The notes under the pieces are model-generated. The model was not told the DNA's origin. It made no database searches and saw nothing but the letters and a program-made list of their open reading frames with translations. DNA of 54,239 bases from Candidatus Fusicatenibacter intestinigallinarum (GTDB lineage: Bacteria > Bacillota > Clostridia > Lachnospirales > Lachnospiraceae): contig DWWU01000001.1 of NCBI GenBank assembly GCA_019119555.1, forward strand, positions 1-54,239, written 5' to 3'. How positions within the stretch are numbered: position 1 is the first letter of the stretch; the number at the start of each line of letters is the position of its first letter. Below are positions 18,569 through 27,285 of this stretch, in pieces. The position numbers and the translations under genes are program-made.

Positions 18569-18727
18569 TCATTTTTTCAGGTCAGCAAACAACTCGTCAA
18601 GGTCATTGTAACCTTTTACAGACGGGTCATCAGCAATTTTTTCCGCCTCCAACATGGCGGCAATCGTTTCTCTATTGGGTTGTTCCAGATCCAGATCCAT
18701 TCGGAGGTTTGTTATATATTCAGCCAT
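18569..18727 (-). CDS. Short RelB/DinJ-like antitoxin remnant, 52 aa, no toxin
   Basis: The minus strand encodes a 52-aa protein from ATG 18727, preceded by AAAGGA. Its C-terminal half (NRETIAAMLEAEKIADDPSV, then KGYNDLDELFADLKK) matches the tail of RelB/DinJ antitoxins. The N-terminal ribbon-helix-helix expected in a full ~90-aa antitoxin is replaced by MAEYITNLRMDLDLEQ. Downstream on this strand is the recombinase fragment rather than a RelE/YafQ toxin, so the toxin appears lost at that junction. Either an orphan antitoxin or a decaying one. Confidence 0.65.
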   Translation of the reverse strand: MAEYITNLRMDLDLEQPNRETIAAMLEAEKIADDPSVKGYNDLDELFADLKK

Positions 18728-18923
18728 ATCGTCTTATCCTTTCTGTTATTACATTCAGCATATGCCATTTCTGTGAAGAATACAATACTCTGCCTGAATA
18801 TTTTACAATAAAATCGTGCGAATATTCAGAAAATAATCCCGCCATCCGAAAAAAATAATTCCGCCGCAGGTGATACACTATACGCATCAGGAAGAAACTG
18901 CGTCGAAAGGAGGAGTAAAAAAC

Positions 18924-21248
18924 ATGATGGACTGTTTTATTCCTTTGGGAGGAGGGGATGAGGTAGGAGCGTCTGCGTACTTTCTGTCCATAGACGGAAC
19001 CAATATTCTGCTGGACTGCGGCGCGCGGCTTAAGGGAGAGGAACTGTACCCGGATTATGAGCGTCTGCTTCGCGAACTGCCTGATTTCGCGGACGTCGAC
19101 CTGATCCTGATCAGTCACGGACATTATGATCATATCGGATCTTTTGCCAGAATCGCCGCGCTTGCGCCAAATGCGGAGATCATCACGACCAACGACACCA
19201 AATGTCTGATTTCCATGCAGCTGCTTGACTTCGGGCGGATCTCCGGGCGGAGTGAGTCGAAGCGGGTCAGGGACGAGAGATACCGTCTGGCCCAGGGAAT
19301 GATGGCGCGGATTCAGGTAAGACCTGTGCTCCGGACGTTTGAACGCAAGGGCTGCAGGATTACCTTCCTGCCGGCGGGACATATGATGGGAGCAGTGATG
19401 ATCTTCCTGGAGAGCCGGAACCACAGGATCCTGTATTCTGGCGACTTCAGCGTTCATACCATGTTCGGGACGAACGGCATGAAGCTGCCTCCGGATCTTT
19501 CGCCCGGCGTGCTGCTGCTGAATGCGCCGAACGCCTATCTGGACGCGAAGGAGTGGAGCGCGCAGCTTTCAGACACAGGGGAATCCCGGTACGAGGCGGA
19601 TCACTACAAGCGTCTCGAGACCACGATCCGAAGAAATCTGCAGGAACGGAAAAAGGGTTACCTGATTTCCCGGAGCATTCCCAAGCACCTGGATCTGTTC
19701 TGGTTCCTGAAACATGTGTTTCCGGAGGTTCCGGTGCTGCTGGAACCGAAGAGCAGGGCGATTGCAGATTCCCTCGCGGATATGGGATATGACGTGTACT
19801 GGAATTCCGTACATACAGGGGAGGACCTGGACATACCGCCGGGTCAGGGATGTATCATTGTCGGCCAGGAAGCGGGCAGACAGGGATGTGTGTCGATCTT
19901 CTGCGACGGCTACAGCCTCCATGCGTCGCCGGCGGAGACCTGTCGGTTTGTGAATGAAGTAAACGCGCCCCAGGTCTTTTTGCTGCATGTGAAGCCTGAC
20001 AGTGGGAAAACGTCCCTGGGGGATGTGCTGGCAGAAGAAGACGGTACTCTGACTGTGACACAGGCAGAAAACGGCAGAAAATATTATCTGAAAAGGGAGA
20101 GAGAAATGAAACATGTTCAGTTATTTGAGGAAGTAATGCACAGGGAGCTGGCGACGGCGAAGGAACAGTTGAGCGACAGCCAGAGAATGAAAGCGAAGGC
20201 CAGCATGGAGTGGGCTGCGATCTATGGAAGCCTTATGTACCCGGAACTGCACCCGAGAGCGGCTTATCAGCAGATTCAGAAAACCTTCGTGGGGAAGTAT
20301 TCCATCACATATGAGGATTATATCGACGCGCTGAAAAGTGTCAATCTTGACAGCGAGGAAAAGCGGAAGTATGTGATGAGCCTTGTGGAGCAGGGAATTT
20401 CCCTGATGAAAAAGGCTCTCGACGGCGATACGGCAGCCATGCAGCAGTATGCGGAATTTACCGAGGATCTGGAACCGAGAGACCGGAAGAACCGGAAAAT
20501 GTTCTTTGTGGGGAAATGCACGGTGGCGTTTATGATTCTTATGGATCCGGATCTGAAAAACGACAGCTACCGGCCGATTGTCGTGTCCTTCGGGGCGCGT
20601 TACTGTGACCGGCTGCTCCGCACCATCCGCGACCGTCTGTTCGGCGAGTACGGGATACGGCGGCGCCGAAAAACGGCGAGAGACGTCCTGCAGAAGACGG
20701 AAAAGGCGCTGACGGAATCCTCTGAGGCTGCGGCAGGGTTTGCGTCGGGAGACGAGCTGGAGCAGCTGCGTTTTATGAATAACAATTATAAAAATTCCCT
20801 GGAACTGGTGCAGGCGATGCTGGATGAGCTGAATGAAACCATCGACGAGTCTGCCGCTGACGCCAGAAACGCGGCGATCGCATCCTTTTACACCACGATG
20901 AACTCTGACGAGTATGGAAACCTGCTGGACAGTCTGGAACTGGTCGACCGGAGACTGGCGGCGCTGAAAGAGCAGAAGGTAAAGATACCGCCGCAGCTTC
21001 TGCCGCTCACGATCGTGTTCAAACAGCTGCTTCGTTTCATCAGGGAATGCGGCGTCACACCTATCGACACGACGGGACGGGAATTCGAGGCTGAAGCGGA
21101 AGGCCTGGCCGACTATACATATATCGGTGAGGAATACACGAGGCCGGGCGAGACAAAAACGGTTGTCGTCGAACGTCCGGGCTGGAAATTTGGTACAACG
21201 GTGATTTCCCTGCCTACGGTACGGGAAAAGGAAGAAGAAAGGGAGTAG
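18924..21248 (+). CDS. Beta-CASP-like metallo-beta-lactamase protein, 774 aa
   Basis: Residues 1-400 form a metallo-beta-lactamase fold: HGHYDH at 65-70 binds two metals, followed by FLPAGHMMGAVMIF and LYSGDFS. A beta-CASP-like segment (KGYLISRSIPKHLDLFWFLK, VLLEPKSRAIADSLADMGYD) resembles RNase J and CPSF73-type nucleases. About 370 C-terminal residues are helical and unassigned, far longer than RNase J. An RNA or DNA processing role is expected from the family. AGGAGG (18908-18913) sets ATG 18924 rather than an upstream open frame. Only six bases separate it from the Hsp70-like gene, so the two are surely co-translated. Confidence 0.85.
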   Translation: MMDCFIPLGGGDEVGASAYFLSIDGTNILLDCGARLKGEELYPDYERLLRELPDFADVDLILISHGHYDHIGSFARIAALAPNAEIITTNDTKCLISMQLLDFGRISGRSESKRVRDERYRLAQGMMARIQVRPVLRTFERKGCRITFLPAGHMMGAVMIFLESRNHRILYSGDFSVHTMFGTNGMKLPPDLSPGVLLLNAPNAYLDAKEWSAQLSDTGESRYEADHYKRLETTIRRNLQERKKGYLISRSIPKHLDLFWFLKHVFPEVPVLLEPKSRAIADSLADMGYDVYWNSVHTGEDLDIPPGQGCIIVGQEAGRQGCVSIFCDGYSLHASPAETCRFVNEVNAPQVFLLHVKPDSGKTSLGDVLAEEDGTLTVTQAENGRKYYLKREREMKHVQLFEEVMHRELATAKEQLSDSQRMKAKASMEWAAIYGSLMYPELHPRAAYQQIQKTFVGKYSITYEDYIDALKSVNLDSEEKRKYVMSLVEQGISLMKKALDGDTAAMQQYAEFTEDLEPRDRKNRKMFFVGKCTVAFMILMDPDLKNDSYRPIVVSFGARYCDRLLRTIRDRLFGEYGIRRRRKTARDVLQKTEKALTESSEAAAGFASGDELEQLRFMNNNYKNSLELVQAMLDELNETIDESAADARNAAIASFYTTMNSDEYGNLLDSLELVDRRLAALKEQKVKIPPQLLPLTIVFKQLLRFIRECGVTPIDTTGREFEAEAEGLADYTYIGEEYTRPGETKTVVVERPGWKFGTTVISLPTVREKEEERE

Positions 21249-21254
21249 GATATT

Positions 21255-23903
21255 ATGGCAGAAAAACAGTTTTATACGGCGATTGATCTCGGAACCACAA
21301 ACTCAGTCATTGCGTACGGAAATATCACGCGCGGTCGGATGAAACCGATCGTGCTGGAGCTGGACCGGAAAAACGATACCGGCAGTACGTCGAGAAGCCC
21401 GCTGCTCCCCTCCGTCGCGTTCTATTACAGGAACAATGAGGGAAAAATCGTCGCGGACGTGGGCGATTACGCCAAGAGCAGATACGGCACAAGGAAAGGC
21501 TATGTGTGCAAATCCGTAAAATCTCTGATGGGTGTGACGGATCAGGTGCCTCTGGTGGATGAGATCCCGGACAAAACGCCGGCGGATGTTTCCGCGCAGA
21601 TTCTTTCCTACATGGTGAATTCCGCGAAAAAGCGTCTGTTTCAGCAGGAACTGCGGGATGTGGTCATCACAGTGCCGGCATCTTTCGATTCCGACCAGTG
21701 CCAGGCGACTCTCGACGCGGCCGCAAAGGCCGGAATCAATGTGGAAAATATGCATGATGTTCTTCTTTACGAGCCGAAGGCCGTCATCTATGACTTTATG
21801 CGTATGCAGGAGGACGGCGAGATTCCGCCGGATCTCCTCTCCCTTGACACGGAAAAGAACGTGATGGTGTTTGACCTTGGAGGGGGAACGCTGGACGTAA
21901 CCCTGCACCGTGTCGGGTATTCTGAGGAAGGCGTCCTGAACATCAGGGATCTCGCCATCAGCAGATATACCCTGCTGGGAGGAGACAACTTTGACGAGCT
22001 TCTGGCGGAGGATATGCTGAAGCGATTTGAAGAAATGTATGGAATCAAGGTGGCGATCCGTCGCAGAGAGGAGGTCATGTGCAGGCTGAGAAAGCTTGCG
22101 GAACACCTGAAGATGGAGTTGTCCATGGCCTACGAAAATGCAAGGATGTCGGACGTTGAGCTCCCGGACGATTATGAGTTCGAGGAGATGGACGTCAGCC
22201 TTTACGACGCCTATGCGTTTGAGTGTACCTACACGAAGGCGGAGGTGGAGCAGATTGTGGCTCCCCTGATGGGTTACCAGTATAAAAGGGAAGACGTCCG
22301 CCGCATTCAGCGTATGGATGAAAGAGATGTGGACAATATCATTTACCCTGTCCTGGATGTCCTGGACAAAGCGGGCAGTGATATTAAGATCGACGCGGTG
22401 ATTCTCAACGGAGGGATGACCAAGTTTTACCTGATCCGCCAGAGACTGAAAGAATTTTTCGGTTTCGAACCGCTGGAAACCAGCGATCCGGATCTGGCCG
22501 TTGCGAGAGGCGCTGTGTATTATCACTACTGTCTCCACAAATACAACGTTCAGAAAATGGATGCTCTGGGAACGGGCGGCATTGCAGATCGTGGAGCGGA
22601 TGCGGATGCAAAAAAATCCCGATTCACGGTTTCCACGATTCTGAATGACTCGATCAATCTCGGCCTGAGAGGCGAGTACGTCAGCCTTCTGATACCGGCG
22701 GGCACAGAGCTCCCGTACCGTTCCGAGGAGATACGGGAGAAGTATCAGCTGGACAAGACGACGGACACCATCGGAATCGAACTGTTTCTTGGACGGGGAA
22801 AGACAAAGAACCTGCCCAACCGGCGGATCGCCACGAGAACCGTCAGATTCAGCAGAACCTATCCGGCGGGGACGCCCATCAGCTTCCAGATTTATATCAA
22901 CGCCTTCCGCCTGATGACGATGGAAGCCTGGATCACCGACCGTCCGGAGACAAAGTCGGTGATGGAGATGGATATGGCGTCCCTGAAATCTGCAAAAAAG
23001 ACAGGCAAGGGAATCGGCACCACGGACAAAATGAAGCTGAATGCCAAGAGTGAACTGAATGAGCTGAAAATGCTCTCCGACCGGAACAAAGCCCGCCAGG
23101 GGCATGAGCTTCAGGAGCAGATCAACAAGCTTCTCGAGGCGATCGGGCAGGCGGCCAATCCGGAAGATTTCTTTGAACCGTGCATCGCGATGGCACAGGA
23201 ATGCCGTCAGTCGGATGTGATGCTGGGATATATCTACAGTATCGGAACTGCGCTGAAGGACGGCTGGCAGGACGGACAGAAACGTCAGATTCTGTCCATT
23301 GCCAGAAGACATTTTGAGCCGTACGCATCGTCGATCCCGCAAAGCTGCTATGTCCTGCGCAAGGCGCTGGAGCTGATCGCGGCGATGGATCCGGAGTTTG
23401 TGATGTTTTACACCGAATACTTTACAAGAGTGCCGGGCGAAAACAATCAGCTCAGGCAGGCGGCGTTCCGGTTCGTCGCCATGTATGAACCGGACGACGG
23501 GAAGGTGGCGAAGTTTTTTGAAACCTTTTTCAAGGCGTCGGATCTGAACAAATGGGTGGCCTATACGCTGATTCAGCGCTTCGGGAGAGGCGCTTCCAGG
23601 GAGAACCAGGGCAAGCTTGCAAAGCTGGTGAAAACACTTACCGCCGGCCTGAACGTACGGGAACGGGAAACAGTGCCCGCGTATCTGGTGGTGCTGGTGG
23701 CTGAACTGTGCGGCGGCGACACGGAGAATCCCCTTCGTCAGGATAAGTACACGATCAGACCTGCCTGGAGAGCAGTGGAGAACTATCTGACGGCGGAGAA
23801 GGACGACGTCTTTTCTTCCGCAGTCCAGAAGATCTGGCAGGGGGATGAGCTGACGGAGGAGGAAAGCTCTGCGGTATCCTCCGTGTGCTCCATCGCTTCC
23901 TGA
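21255..23903 (+). CDS. Hsp70-family ATPase (divergent DnaK-like), 882 aa
   Basis: The N-terminal ~400 residues are an actin-like Hsp70 ATPase: phosphate-1 IDLGTTNSVIAYG, phosphate-2 DLGGGTLDVT (from residue 207) and adenosine motif VILNGGMTKFYLI, with DLAVARGAVYY following. Residues ~440-600 (AGTELPYRSEE, then strand-rich sequence) may be a substrate-binding beta domain. The last ~280 residues are helical and do not look like DnaK's lid. There is no DnaJ or GrpE nearby, so this is not the housekeeping chaperone. Coupling with a beta-CASP protein and a TIR protein suggests a folding or switch role for a conflict effector, which is inference. Confidence 0.88.
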   Translation: MAEKQFYTAIDLGTTNSVIAYGNITRGRMKPIVLELDRKNDTGSTSRSPLLPSVAFYYRNNEGKIVADVGDYAKSRYGTRKGYVCKSVKSLMGVTDQVPLVDEIPDKTPADVSAQILSYMVNSAKKRLFQQELRDVVITVPASFDSDQCQATLDAAAKAGINVENMHDVLLYEPKAVIYDFMRMQEDGEIPPDLLSLDTEKNVMVFDLGGGTLDVTLHRVGYSEEGVLNIRDLAISRYTLLGGDNFDELLAEDMLKRFEEMYGIKVAIRRREEVMCRLRKLAEHLKMELSMAYENARMSDVELPDDYEFEEMDVSLYDAYAFECTYTKAEVEQIVAPLMGYQYKREDVRRIQRMDERDVDNIIYPVLDVLDKAGSDIKIDAVILNGGMTKFYLIRQRLKEFFGFEPLETSDPDLAVARGAVYYHYCLHKYNVQKMDALGTGGIADRGADADAKKSRFTVSTILNDSINLGLRGEYVSLLIPAGTELPYRSEEIREKYQLDKTTDTIGIELFLGRGKTKNLPNRRIATRTVRFSRTYPAGTPISFQIYINAFRLMTMEAWITDRPETKSVMEMDMASLKSAKKTGKGIGTTDKMKLNAKSELNELKMLSDRNKARQGHELQEQINKLLEAIGQAANPEDFFEPCIAMAQECRQSDVMLGYIYSIGTALKDGWQDGQKRQILSIARRHFEPYASSIPQSCYVLRKALELIAAMDPEFVMFYTEYFTRVPGENNQLRQAAFRFVAMYEPDDGKVAKFFETFFKASDLNKWVAYTLIQRFGRGASRENQGKLAKLVKTLTAGLNVRERETVPAYLVVLVAELCGGDTENPLRQDKYTIRPAWRAVENYLTAEKDDVFSSAVQKIWQGDELTEEESSAVSSVCSIAS

Positions 23904-23954
23904 CAACCTCTTCATTTACAAACATCCTTCTCAGAGATTATAATAGAAAATATC

Positions 23955-24087
23955 GTTATCGTTCCGTCATGTCTGTGCCTTCGCTGCACAGACCGTAGGA
24001 AGGCATAGCGCCTGTGGGCATCCGGCCCGTCGCGAAGCGATTTTGGATGGCTGGATGCCATAACCGTTCCGCTGGCTGAACGGTTGC
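23955..24087. repeat. Palindromic multi-hairpin repeat, copy between Hsp70-like and TIR genes
   Basis: A near full-length copy: GTCTGTGCcttcgctGCACAGAC hairpin, then CGTAGGAAGGCATAGCGCCT, GGGCATCCGGCCCGTCGCGA, AGCGATTTTGGATGGC, and the terminal ACCGTTC...GAACGGT palindrome. It fills most of the 263-bp gap. The TIR gene's own AGGAGG lies downstream of it. Confidence 0.8.
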
Positions 24088-24166
24088 AAACATTCCGGAC
24101 CGGAGAACGGGGCCGCACAGAAAGCTCCGCTCTCCGGACGGTCAGGACGTCGAAGGAGGAAAGAAG

Positions 24167-25627
24167 ATGGCAGGACTGAGAGAGGAAGAGGTTTTAAAAG
24201 AGCTGCTGCAGCTGCTGCAGGATTTTGACGGGGAATTTGAACGCATGTACCGTTTGCTTGAGAAGATTCTTTATCTGCTGGATTGTCCGGAACTGCAGGA
24301 AACGGAGACGCATCAAAAGGAATACTTCAGATTTCTGCAGGAACTGTGCAGGATAAAGGCCGTGAGCGGACAGTATGCGCTGGATACGAAAGAATTGCTG
24401 CAGCGTCTGGAACAGGTGCAGGCATGCGTTCCGGCGGACAGCGGTGATCAGCCGGACGACGAGTTTTTCAGTGCGGAACCCGGGATGCAGCTTGACAGTG
24501 AGTTTTTCGGCGCGGAGACGAAGATGCTGTCTGACAGGGAGAAAAGACAGCAGGAGAGACAGACATGGAAATCAATAATTCTGCCTGGACGACAGCGCCG
24601 CGAAGGCAAGAAGACGCCGGCTTGTTTCTGCCATTGCTGCGGTGCCAGGGTCGCGGCTGACGCAATGTTCTGTCAGAACTGCGGTGCCAGGGTAAGCGCT
24701 GCGGCCACCGCCGCGCCTCCGCTGACGGCTGCCGCGCCAAAAAGGAATGGAAAGACAAAGACGGGTCTGCGCCCGCCAAAACCCGCGCAGAGGCTTACGG
24801 TCAGCAGGGTATCCTTTTCCGCCGTGGCGCCCAGGGTGTTTGTGAAGGGCGGATACAGCATGGTCCATCTGATCATGTATGAAAAAGAGTTCCGGAAGAT
24901 CGTCGACGAAGTTCTGGCGGATGCGGAAACAGCCGTCAGGGAGACCCGGTCAGGTGTGCTGAAAGTAAGGGAGGAGGACAGGATCCGTGTGGCGCTTTCC
25001 TCGCCGGAGCTGGAGCTGGAAGACAGCGAGGAGGAGCAGATCTGGCAGGGAGAATATATGATTTTCCGGTTTGCCGTCAGGGTGCCGGAAGACTTCCGGG
25101 CGAGGGAGATTTCGTTTACTGCGTCTGTGTATATCAATGACCTCATTGCCACAAAACTGAAATTCATTGCAAAATGTTCTTCCTGGCGGGAACAGAAGCT
25201 GAGAGTCAGCCGGGAGGATGTTCTGTCGGCGTTTGTTTCCTATGCCAGCCAGGACAGGAAACGTGTGGCCAGGGTGATACAGGGGATGAAGCTTGCCCGG
25301 CCGGATATGGATATCTTTTTTGATGTAGAGAGCCTCAGGAGCGGAGAAAACTGGCAGGAGGCGCTTCATGCGGAGATTGACCGGAGGGATGTTCTGTTTC
25401 TCTGCTGGTCCCATTTCGCGAAGCAGTCCAGATGGGTGGACACGGAATGGAGATATGCGCTGGAACAGAAAGGCGAGGAAGGAATCGAGCCGATTCCGCT
25501 GGAGAAACCAGAAACATGCCCGCCGCCGGAGGAACTCAGCAGAAAACATTTCAACGAAAGACTTTTGTTTATTATCCATGCCGGAAGTTCTGTGGAAGAA
25601 GACGGACAGTCGGATCGTTATAACTGA
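24167..25627 (+). CDS. TIR-domain protein with N-terminal helices and zinc ribbon, 486 aa
   Basis: Residues 1-95 are leucine-rich helical sequence, possibly coiled coil. A zinc ribbon lies at ~153-176 (CxC-type start, CHCCGARV and CQNCGARV). Residues ~215-345 form a strand-rich domain of unknown type. A TIR domain occupies ~351-475: AFVSYASQDRKR, DIFFDVESLRSGENW and WVDTEW with Glu427 at the position of the NADase catalytic glutamate. Bacterial TIR domains either cleave NAD+ to kill infected cells or make cyclic ADP-ribose signals. AGGAGG sets the start. The zinc ribbon may bind nucleic acid or protein. Neighbouring KptA and RyR modules also handle NAD-derived groups. Confidence 0.88.
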   Translation: MAGLREEEVLKELLQLLQDFDGEFERMYRLLEKILYLLDCPELQETETHQKEYFRFLQELCRIKAVSGQYALDTKELLQRLEQVQACVPADSGDQPDDEFFSAEPGMQLDSEFFGAETKMLSDREKRQQERQTWKSIILPGRQRREGKKTPACFCHCCGARVAADAMFCQNCGARVSAAATAAPPLTAAAPKRNGKTKTGLRPPKPAQRLTVSRVSFSAVAPRVFVKGGYSMVHLIMYEKEFRKIVDEVLADAETAVRETRSGVLKVREEDRIRVALSSPELELEDSEEEQIWQGEYMIFRFAVRVPEDFRAREISFTASVYINDLIATKLKFIAKCSSWREQKLRVSREDVLSAFVSYASQDRKRVARVIQGMKLARPDMDIFFDVESLRSGENWQEALHAEIDRRDVLFLCWSHFAKQSRWVDTEWRYALEQKGEEGIEPIPLEKPETCPPPEELSRKHFNERLLFIIHAGSSVEEDGQSDRYN

Positions 25628-25652
25628 CGGGACCTTGTTTTGTCCGCAGGAA

Positions 25653-25690
25653 AGTTCAGCTGGCTGGTAACAGTTCCGCTGAACGGTTAT
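25653..25690. repeat. Short copy of the GTTCAG palindrome
   Basis: AAGTTCAGCTGGCTGGTAAC then AGTTCCGCTGAACGGTTAT gives an imperfect hairpin (GTAACaGTTC/GAACgGTTAT). It is the end module only of the repeat family, in the gap before the phosphoesterase gene. Confidence 0.6.
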
Positions 25691-25710
25691 TAGAGAAGAG
25701 GTGATGCAGA

Positions 25711-26442
25711 ATGAAAAAACGGAGAATTTTTGTCACCGGCGATACCCACGTCCGGCATGACATACAGAAACTGCGGGAGGAATCCTTTGCCGCAGGCAGT
25801 ACCCTGTGCAAGGATGACCTGCTGATCATATGCGGCGATGCGGGAATTGTCTGGCTGGACGAGGCGAAGGACAGGGAACTGGCCGCTTGGTATGACAGCC
25901 GCCCCTGGACAACCGTTTACTGCGACGGGAACCATGAAGGGTTTGCCAGACTGAAAGAGTACCCGGTGACTACTTTCTGCGGTGCAAAGGCCCATCGGAT
26001 CGGGGAGTCGGTCTACCACATCCTCCGCGGCGAGATTATGGAACTGGAGGATGGAAGGCGGTTTCTTTTTTTCGGCGGAGCCTTCAGCCAGGATATCGAT
26101 TACCGGACAAGAAATTATGACTGGTTTGAGGCGGAGCTCCCTGTGCAGCGGGAGATTGACAACTGCATGAAAAATCTGGAGCGGTATGGGTTTTCTGTGG
26201 ATTACTGCATCACCCATGACGTTCCCACACGCTTCTGCATGCAGATGGGTTACCGCGGGGCCACGCCCTATATGCTGGCGGATTACGGCCCGGAATACAT
26301 CAATATCCATGGGGTTCTTGACAATATCTACGAAATGACGGAATTCCGGGAATGGTTTGCCGGACATTACCATGTGAACAGGGTGATGTACGGAAAAGCG
26401 CCGGTACATATCCTTTATGATGAAATCGTCGAGCTGACGTGA
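25711..26442 (+). CDS. Calcineurin-like metallophosphoesterase, 243 aa
   Basis: The five metal motifs of the family appear in order: FVTGDTH at residues ~7-13, LLIICGDAG, VYCDGNHEG, a central CITHDVP, and FAGHYHVN near the end. Enzymes of this fold hydrolyse phosphomonoesters, phosphodiesters (including cyclic nucleotides and nucleic acid ends) or nucleotides. No signal peptide, so cytoplasmic. AGAGGTG precedes the start. It ends four bases after an upstream in-frame start of the KptA gene, so the pair is an operon. In this neighbourhood it could process RNA ends or degrade a nucleotide signal; substrate is unknown. Confidence 0.9.
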   Translation: MKKRRIFVTGDTHVRHDIQKLREESFAAGSTLCKDDLLIICGDAGIVWLDEAKDRELAAWYDSRPWTTVYCDGNHEGFARLKEYPVTTFCGAKAHRIGESVYHILRGEIMELEDGRRFLFFGGAFSQDIDYRTRNYDWFEAELPVQREIDNCMKNLERYGFSVDYCITHDVPTRFCMQMGYRGATPYMLADYGPEYINIHGVLDNIYEMTEFREWFAGHYHVNRVMYGKAPVHILYDEIVELT

Positions 26443-26507
26443 CGCTTTACAGCCGTTCAGACAGCCGAAGGATTACAGACGGACAGAGAAAGAGGAGGGA
26501 AACGACA

Positions 26508-27164
26508 ATGATCGATAACAGTAAACTTATTGCGGAGACAGGCGCGCTTGCCCATCTGACGGACCAGGACCGGAAGATGCTGAAAAGCCGTGAGAACCGG
26601 CTGGGCGGGAGAATCTGCAAGATCCTCAGGCATAACCCGGAGATGATTCATATTTCCATGGATCGTCAGGGCTGGGTCAGCGTACAGGAGCTGATCGACA
26701 AATTCAACGATGCGTTTGGTCGTCCGATGCTTTATCTGACGCTTCCGGTGCTGATGGAAATCGTCCGGACAGACAGCAAGCAGAGATACGGCCTGAAGCG
26801 CCAGGGAGAGGAACTGATGATCCGCTGCAATCAGGGCCATTCCATTCCCTGGCTGGAGATGGATTACAAAGTGGAGACGCCCCCGGAGATCCTGTATCAT
26901 GGAACGGGATTTGCTGCGCTGGATGCGATTCTGAAGGAAGGCCTCCGGCCGATGACGCGCCAGAAGGTTCATCTGTCCCGGGATACCGCGGCGGCAAGGC
27001 AGGTCGCCCGCCGGTGGAAAAATCATGGGGCTCCTGTCATTCTGCAGATTGACGCCGGGGATATGGCCCGCGACGGCTATGTGTTTTATCTTTCGGAAAA
27101 TGAAATCTGGCTGACGGATCATGTGCCGCCGAAGTATCTGAGTGTGCTTAGCGTGGAAGGATAG
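26508..27164 (+). CDS. kptA: RNA 2'-phosphotransferase (KptA/Tpt1 family)
   Basis: KptA removes a 2'-phosphate from RNA using NAD+, giving ADP-ribose-1'',2''-cyclic phosphate; in eukaryotes this completes tRNA splicing. The 218-aa protein has the signature LRHNPE (Arg41, His42), DRQGWVSVQELI, YHGTGFAALDAIL, HLSRDTAAARQVARRW and the closing VPPKYLSV. AGGAGGG supports ATG 26508; a longer frame to 26439 has no ribosome site. Bacteria usually lack a matching splicing pathway, so a role in RNA repair, removal of 2'-phosphates, or ADP-ribosyl transfer is likely. Its position after a TIR protein and phosphoesterase fits an RNA-damage or NAD-linked conflict system. Confidence 0.93.
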   Translation: MIDNSKLIAETGALAHLTDQDRKMLKSRENRLGGRICKILRHNPEMIHISMDRQGWVSVQELIDKFNDAFGRPMLYLTLPVLMEIVRTDSKQRYGLKRQGEELMIRCNQGHSIPWLEMDYKVETPPEILYHGTGFAALDAILKEGLRPMTRQKVHLSRDTAAARQVARRWKNHGAPVILQIDAGDMARDGYVFYLSENEIWLTDHVPPKYLSVLSVEG

Positions 27165-27185
27165 GCGGCTGGCCGTGGAAGGATA

Positions 27186-27270
27186 AGCGTCCGGCCTGCG
27201 GGCGTCCGGCCCATCGCGAAGCGGTTTTCAATGGCCGGATGCCGTAACCGCTCACTGGCTGAATTGTGAC
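27186..27270. repeat. Palindromic repeat copy before the P-loop ATPase
   Basis: Contains GCGTCCGGCCTGCGGGCGTC, CGGCCCATCGCGAAGCGG, TTTTCAATGGCCGGATGCC and a degenerate end palindrome (GTAACCGCTCACTGGCTGAA). The left hairpins of the longer copies are missing. Confidence 0.75.
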
Positions 27271-27285
27271 AGAGGAGGAAATGGG

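Noticed and set aside
21255..23903. Housekeeping DnaK
   Set aside because: Too long, C-terminus unlike the DnaK lid, no grpE/dnaJ/hrcA neighbours.
21303..23915. 870-codon open frame antisense to the Hsp70-like gene
   Set aside because: The plus strand has clear Hsp70 motifs; the antisense translation is His/Arg-rich and unlike any protein family.
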